Source of the DNA: Ruegeria atlantica | Lineage (GTDB): Bacteria; Pseudomonadota; Alphaproteobacteria; Rhodobacterales; Rhodobacteraceae | Direction: 5' to 3' | DNA length: 43,787 nt | Assembly (NCBI RefSeq): GCF_013033965.1 | Contig: NZ_WQFE01000018.1 | Span: forward strand, 1-43,787 | In this document: positions 41,001 to 43,787 of the stretch, piece after piece | Layout: every line of letters begins with the position of its first letter | Position numbering within the stretch: the first letter of the stretch is position 1 | Program-made: the position numbers and the translations under genes | Notes under the pieces: model-generated | What the model was told of the DNA's origin: nothing | Databases searched by the model: none | Seen by the model: only the letters and a program-made list of their open reading frames with translations

Positions 41001-42277
41001 CCGAATTGATGCTTGCCGTCATGATCATCTTGCTGCTGGCAGGGTTTCCGATGAAAATGCCGCTGATCTCGGCGGCGGTGCTAGGGTTCCTGGTCTATTT
41101 CCCCACGATGAACATGCAGATCCTGATCCAGCAGATGATCGGCGGTGTGAAGCCTGCCGCGCTGATCGCGGTGCCGATGTTCATTCTGGCCGCTGACATC
41201 ATCACACGCGGCCATTCGGCCAACCGGCTGATCGACCTTGTGATGAGCTTCATGGGCCATATCAAGGGCGGTCTGGCGATTTCCGTCACCTCGGCCTGTG
41301 CCTTGTTCGGCGCGGTTTGCGGTTCGACCCAGGCGACCGTCGTGGCCATCGGTGGCGCGATGCGGCCGCGGATGCTGAAATCGGGCTATAGCGACAGTTT
41401 CTCGATCGGTCTGATCGTGAACGCTGCTGACCTTGCCTATCTGATCCCACCCTCTATCGGTATGATCATCTATGGGGTGGTGTCCGGCACCTCGATCTCG
41501 CAACTGTTCATCGCAGGCATTCTGCCGGGGTTGCTGATCGTGGTCCTGTTCTCGGCCTATTGCATGTTCTACGCCTATCGCCATGACATCCCCGTGCTGC
41601 CGCGCGAGGGCTGGGGCCAGCGCTTTACCGCCCTGCGCAAGGCGCTGTGGCCGATGGGTTTCCCGGCCATCATCGTCGGCGGCATCTATGGCGGTGTGTT
41701 TTCGCCAACCGAGGCGGCGGCGATCTGCGTGCTTTATGCGGTCGTCCTTGAGGTGGTGATCTTCCGCTCGATCAAAGTCACCGACCTGTTCGACATCGCG
41801 CTGTCCACAGGAGCCATCACATCGGTCGTGTTCATCCTGATCGCGGCAGGTGCAGCGTTCAGTTGGACGCTCAGCTTTGCGCAAGTACCGCAAACCATCA
41901 TCGCAGCATTGGGTCTGGAAAGCGCCAGCCCGCTGATGGTGCTGCTGGCGATCAACGTGGCCTTTTTCGTTGGCTGCATGTTCGTGGACTCGATTGTGGT
42001 CATCCTGATCTTGGTCCCGATCTTTGCCCCGATGATCAAGGCCAGCGGGCTGGACCCGGTGCTGGTTGGCGTGCTGATCACGCTTCAGGTTGCCATCGGC
42101 GCGGCCACGCCGCCCTTCGGCTGCAACCTGTTTACCGCCATTGCGGTTTTCCGCCGTCCGTTCGTCGAGGTCGTGCGCGGCGTGCCCCCGTTCCTGATCA
42201 TTTTGTTGATTGTGATTGGGTTGCTGGTAGCCTTCCCCCAAATCGCGCTGTTCCTTCCGGAACTGGCCTATCGTTAA
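40997..42277 (+). CDS. dctM: TRAP transporter large membrane subunit (DctM family)
   Basis: A 426-residue inner-membrane protein with about twelve hydrophobic segments. Family features: AVCGSTQATVVAIGGAM near residue 105, IPPSIGMIIYGVVSG near 155, and ATPPFGCNLF near 373. ATGA overlap with DctQ. Couples Na+ or H+ influx to uptake. Confidence 0.93.
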   Translation: MTELMLAVMIILLLAGFPMKMPLISAAVLGFLVYFPTMNMQILIQQMIGGVKPAALIAVPMFILAADIITRGHSANRLIDLVMSFMGHIKGGLAISVTSACALFGAVCGSTQATVVAIGGAMRPRMLKSGYSDSFSIGLIVNAADLAYLIPPSIGMIIYGVVSGTSISQLFIAGILPGLLIVVLFSAYCMFYAYRHDIPVLPREGWGQRFTALRKALWPMGFPAIIVGGIYGGVFSPTEAAAICVLYAVVLEVVIFRSIKVTDLFDIALSTGAITSVVFILIAAGAAFSWTLSFAQVPQTIIAALGLESASPLMVLLAINVAFFVGCMFVDSIVVILILVPIFAPMIKASGLDPVLVGVLITLQVAIGAATPPFGCNLFTAIAVFRRPFVEVVRGVPPFLIILLIVIGLLVAFPQIALFLPELAYR

Positions 42278-42298
42278 ACCATAAGAAACGGAGAAATC

Positions 42299-43264
42299 AT
42301 GTCGGGACATGGTTATGAATCTGGTCGTCTGAACCTGCCTTTTGTCGGCATTTCGACCTTTGGCAAGAAACCCTATGTCGAGAACTGGGACGAGATCGAC
42401 GCCGATGTGGCGATCCTTGGCGCACCGTTCGATTTCGGCTGCCAGTTCCGCTCGGGCGCGCGCTTTGGTCCGCGTTCGGTGCGCGAGGCATCGACCCTGT
42501 TCAGCTTTGGCCATGCAGGCGCTTATGACCACGAGGATGACGCCACCTATCTGGGCGAAGACGTCCGCATCGTCGATCTGGGCGATGCCGACATCATCCA
42601 CACCAAGACCGAAGAAAGCCACGCCAATATCGAATATGGCGTCAAGAAGATCCTCGACGCGGGCGCGATCCCGGTCACCATCGGTGGCGACCATTCGGTC
42701 AACATCCCCTGCATCAACGCCTATGCTGAGGATTGCGAAAAGAACGGTCCAATCCACGTGATCCAGATCGACGCGCATCTGGACTTTGTCGATGAACGTC
42801 ATGGCGTGACAGTAGGCCATGGCAACCCGATGCGCCGCGCCATCGAAAAGGACTACGTCTCAGGCATGACCCAACTGGGCATCCGCAACGTGTCCTCAAC
42901 CGCGAAGGAAGGCTATGACGACGCCCGCGCGCGCGGATCGGACATCTTGTCGGTACGTCAGGTCCGCAAACTGGGTACGCAAGGCGTTCTGGATCGTATC
43001 CCCGAAGGCAGCCGTTACTATGTCACTATCGACATCGACGCTTTCTGCCCCTCAATCGCACCCGGAACCGGTACCCCCAGCCATGGCGGATTCCAGTATT
43101 ATGATGTGTTGGAAATCCTGCAGGGGCTCAGCAGGCGTGGCGATGTGGTCGGTATCGATCTGGTCGAGGTTGCCCCCGTCTATGATCCAAGTGAAAGTAC
43201 GCAGATTCTGGCAGCGCAACTGCTGCTGAATTTCATCGGCTTTATCTTTAATAATAAGGCGTAG
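42299..43264 (+). CDS. Ureohydrolase (agmatinase/guanidinobutyrase family)
   Basis: A 321-residue Mn-dependent ureohydrolase. Ligands are intact: H132 in GGDHS, D158/H160/D162 in DAHLD, D245/D247 in DIDAF, with E290 (DLVEVAP) also conserved. Two segments deviate: DIDAFCPS has C250 in place of the usual Asp before Pro, and the specificity loop reads HGNPMRRAIEK, closer to guanidinobutyrase (HGTPFRR) than to agmatinase. It releases urea from a guanidino compound. It follows dctM by 21 bp with ACGGAG upstream, so the TRAP transporter probably imports its substrate. A Tn3-family element begins 2 bp after the stop. Confidence 0.9.
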   Translation: MSGHGYESGRLNLPFVGISTFGKKPYVENWDEIDADVAILGAPFDFGCQFRSGARFGPRSVREASTLFSFGHAGAYDHEDDATYLGEDVRIVDLGDADIIHTKTEESHANIEYGVKKILDAGAIPVTIGGDHSVNIPCINAYAEDCEKNGPIHVIQIDAHLDFVDERHGVTVGHGNPMRRAIEKDYVSGMTQLGIRNVSSTAKEGYDDARARGSDILSVRQVRKLGTQGVLDRIPEGSRYYVTIDIDAFCPSIAPGTGTPSHGGFQYYDVLEILQGLSRRGDVVGIDLVEVAPVYDPSESTQILAAQLLLNFIGFIFNNKA

Positions 43265-43266
43265 TA

Positions 43267-43304
43267 GGGGTCGAGTGACGCCAAGTGCTAAATCCCCCTT
43301 TAAG
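43267..43304. repeat. Terminal inverted repeat of the Tn3-family element (38 bp)
   Basis: The sequence starts GGGGTCGAGTGACGCC and ends TTTAAG, exactly 38 bp. GGGG at the outer end and TAAG at the inner end are hallmarks of Tn3-family repeats. The partner repeat is outside the window. Confidence 0.75.
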
Positions 43305-43787
43305 CGTTTTTTCACCCTCATCTGCCGCCACCTGTATTCACCTGTGAGGATGATGTGTGCCCAGCCAAGAGGCGATATGTGCGCCAGTAGATAGGCGGGT
43401 GCTTCCAATCCGGCTTTTTTCCGCGCGGTGACCGCAGAGTCGAGTTGCTTGGTGTTCCAGTTGATTATTATGGCGGTGAGCAGGTTCAATCCGGCGATCC
43501 GGAAGTGTTGGCCTTCTGTTGTACGGTCGCGGATTTCCCCTGCCTGCCGATCCGACGAGCGCTTTTCAAGGCGTGATGAGCCTCACCTTTGTTGAGACCA
43601 ATTTGGGCGCGTCGCTGCATGTCGGTATCGAGCAGCCATTCTATGATGAACAACATCCGCTCAACGCGCCCGGTTTCTCGAAGGGCAATAGCCAGGTTAT
43701 GTTGTCTCGGCCGCGCCGCCAGTTTCTTCAGAATCTGATGGTGTGGATACCCCCGCCCGGAGGCATCGTATGTGCCAAGTGTCGGCG
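43305..43787 (-). pseudogene. tnpA: Tn3-family transposase C-terminal part, frameshifted
   Basis: Reading from 43787 on the minus strand, one frame gives ALRETGRVERMLFIIEWL, then GLNKGEAHHALKSARRIGRQ. A second frame then gives GEIRDRTTEGQHFRIAGLNL and IINWNTKQLDSAV, followed by ISPLGWAHIILTGEYRW. Together these are the conserved C-terminal third of Tn3 transposases, but the join requires a one-base shift in the C4 run at 43537-43540. Five G were expected on the minus strand and four are present. The second frame also stays open past the inverted repeat into the ureohydrolase gene (to 43052), rather than stopping near the repeat. Either the copy is decayed or there are homopolymer sequence errors. 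Confidence 0.8.

Larger units (their letters stand above)
43267..43787 (-). mobile_element. Tn3-family transposon, one end
   Basis: One terminal inverted repeat at 43267-43304 and the 3' part of a Tn3-type transposase, read on the minus strand, continuing past the window. The element sits right behind the ureohydrolase gene. If it made a 5-bp target duplication, the outer copy should be TAGTA (43262-43266). Confidence 0.85.

Noticed and set aside
41081..42820. A 579-codon open frame on the minus strand opposite dctM and the ureohydrolase
   Set aside because: It is a shadow of two well-supported plus-strand genes with high third-position GC; its translation is rich in H, D, R and Q without domains.
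1..43787. CRISPR arrays, tRNA and rRNA genes, phage or defence systems
   Set aside because: No direct-repeat arrays, clover-leaf patterns, rRNA-like stretches, integrases or nuclease-defence genes were seen on either strand.

Overview
The window looks like a chromosomal segment of an alphaproteobacterium of the Rhodobacterales (Roseobacter group). This is inferred from the high GC content, the dense small-molecule uptake genes, the GcvA-type LysR regulators, the TRAP transporter and the Tat-exported polyamine-type binding proteins. No rRNA, tRNA or CRISPR array was seen. Almost everything is a run of uptake systems, each next to small hydrolases and a LysR-type regulator (LTTR).

Layout. (1) 0.07-4.3 kb: an LTTR divergent from an exported cupin; an operon of an exported SGNH hydrolase, an exported thioredoxin-like CPPC protein and an IalB-like exported protein; then a GcvA-type LTTR. 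(2) 4.3-10.7 kb: a polyamine-type ABC importer co-directional with an MsAcT-like SGNH esterase and a small exported ABM-fold protein, with a GcvA-type LTTR upstream. (3) 10.7-16.4 kb: a ribose-type ABC importer with an amidase-signature hydrolase and a second exported ABM-fold protein, paralogous to the first. (4) 16.7-18.7 kb: two lipoproteins (one with a ClpP-like fold), a Gdx/SugE-type SMR exporter and a peroxiredoxin. (5) 18.7-28.3 kb: a second polyamine-type ABC importer downstream of a tightly overlapped six-gene enzyme operon (DUF1989 protein, amidohydrolase, polysaccharide-deacetylase-fold hydrolase, amidase, NTF2-like protein, AzoR). (6) 28.5-37.4 kb: a VOC protein and a GcvA-type LTTR, a branched-chain-amino-acid-type ABC importer, and a divergent NTF2-like/SDR/ADP-ribosylglycohydrolase run. 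(7) 37.5-43.3 kb: an NTF2-like protein, an LTTR divergent from a TRAP transporter, and a ureohydrolase (agmatinase/guanidinobutyrase family). (8) From 43267 to the window end: one end of a Tn3-family transposon, inserted 2 bp after the ureohydrolase stop codon and carrying a frameshifted transposase.

How it may work together. Each module pairs import of a small nitrogenous or acyl compound with a hydrolase able to cut an amide, ester, amidine or cyclic amide bond. The most suggestive unit is module 5 plus module 6. Its genes resemble a pathway that opens and strips nitrogen from a cyclic amide or N-heterocycle. The two divergent promoters, at about 28.4 and 35.0 kb, share sequence elements, suggesting one regulator (probably the GcvA-type protein at 29258-30181) controls both arms. 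The TRAP-ureohydrolase unit suggests uptake and cleavage of a guanidino carboxylate. Substrates are inferences from family and context; none can be read from the sequence.
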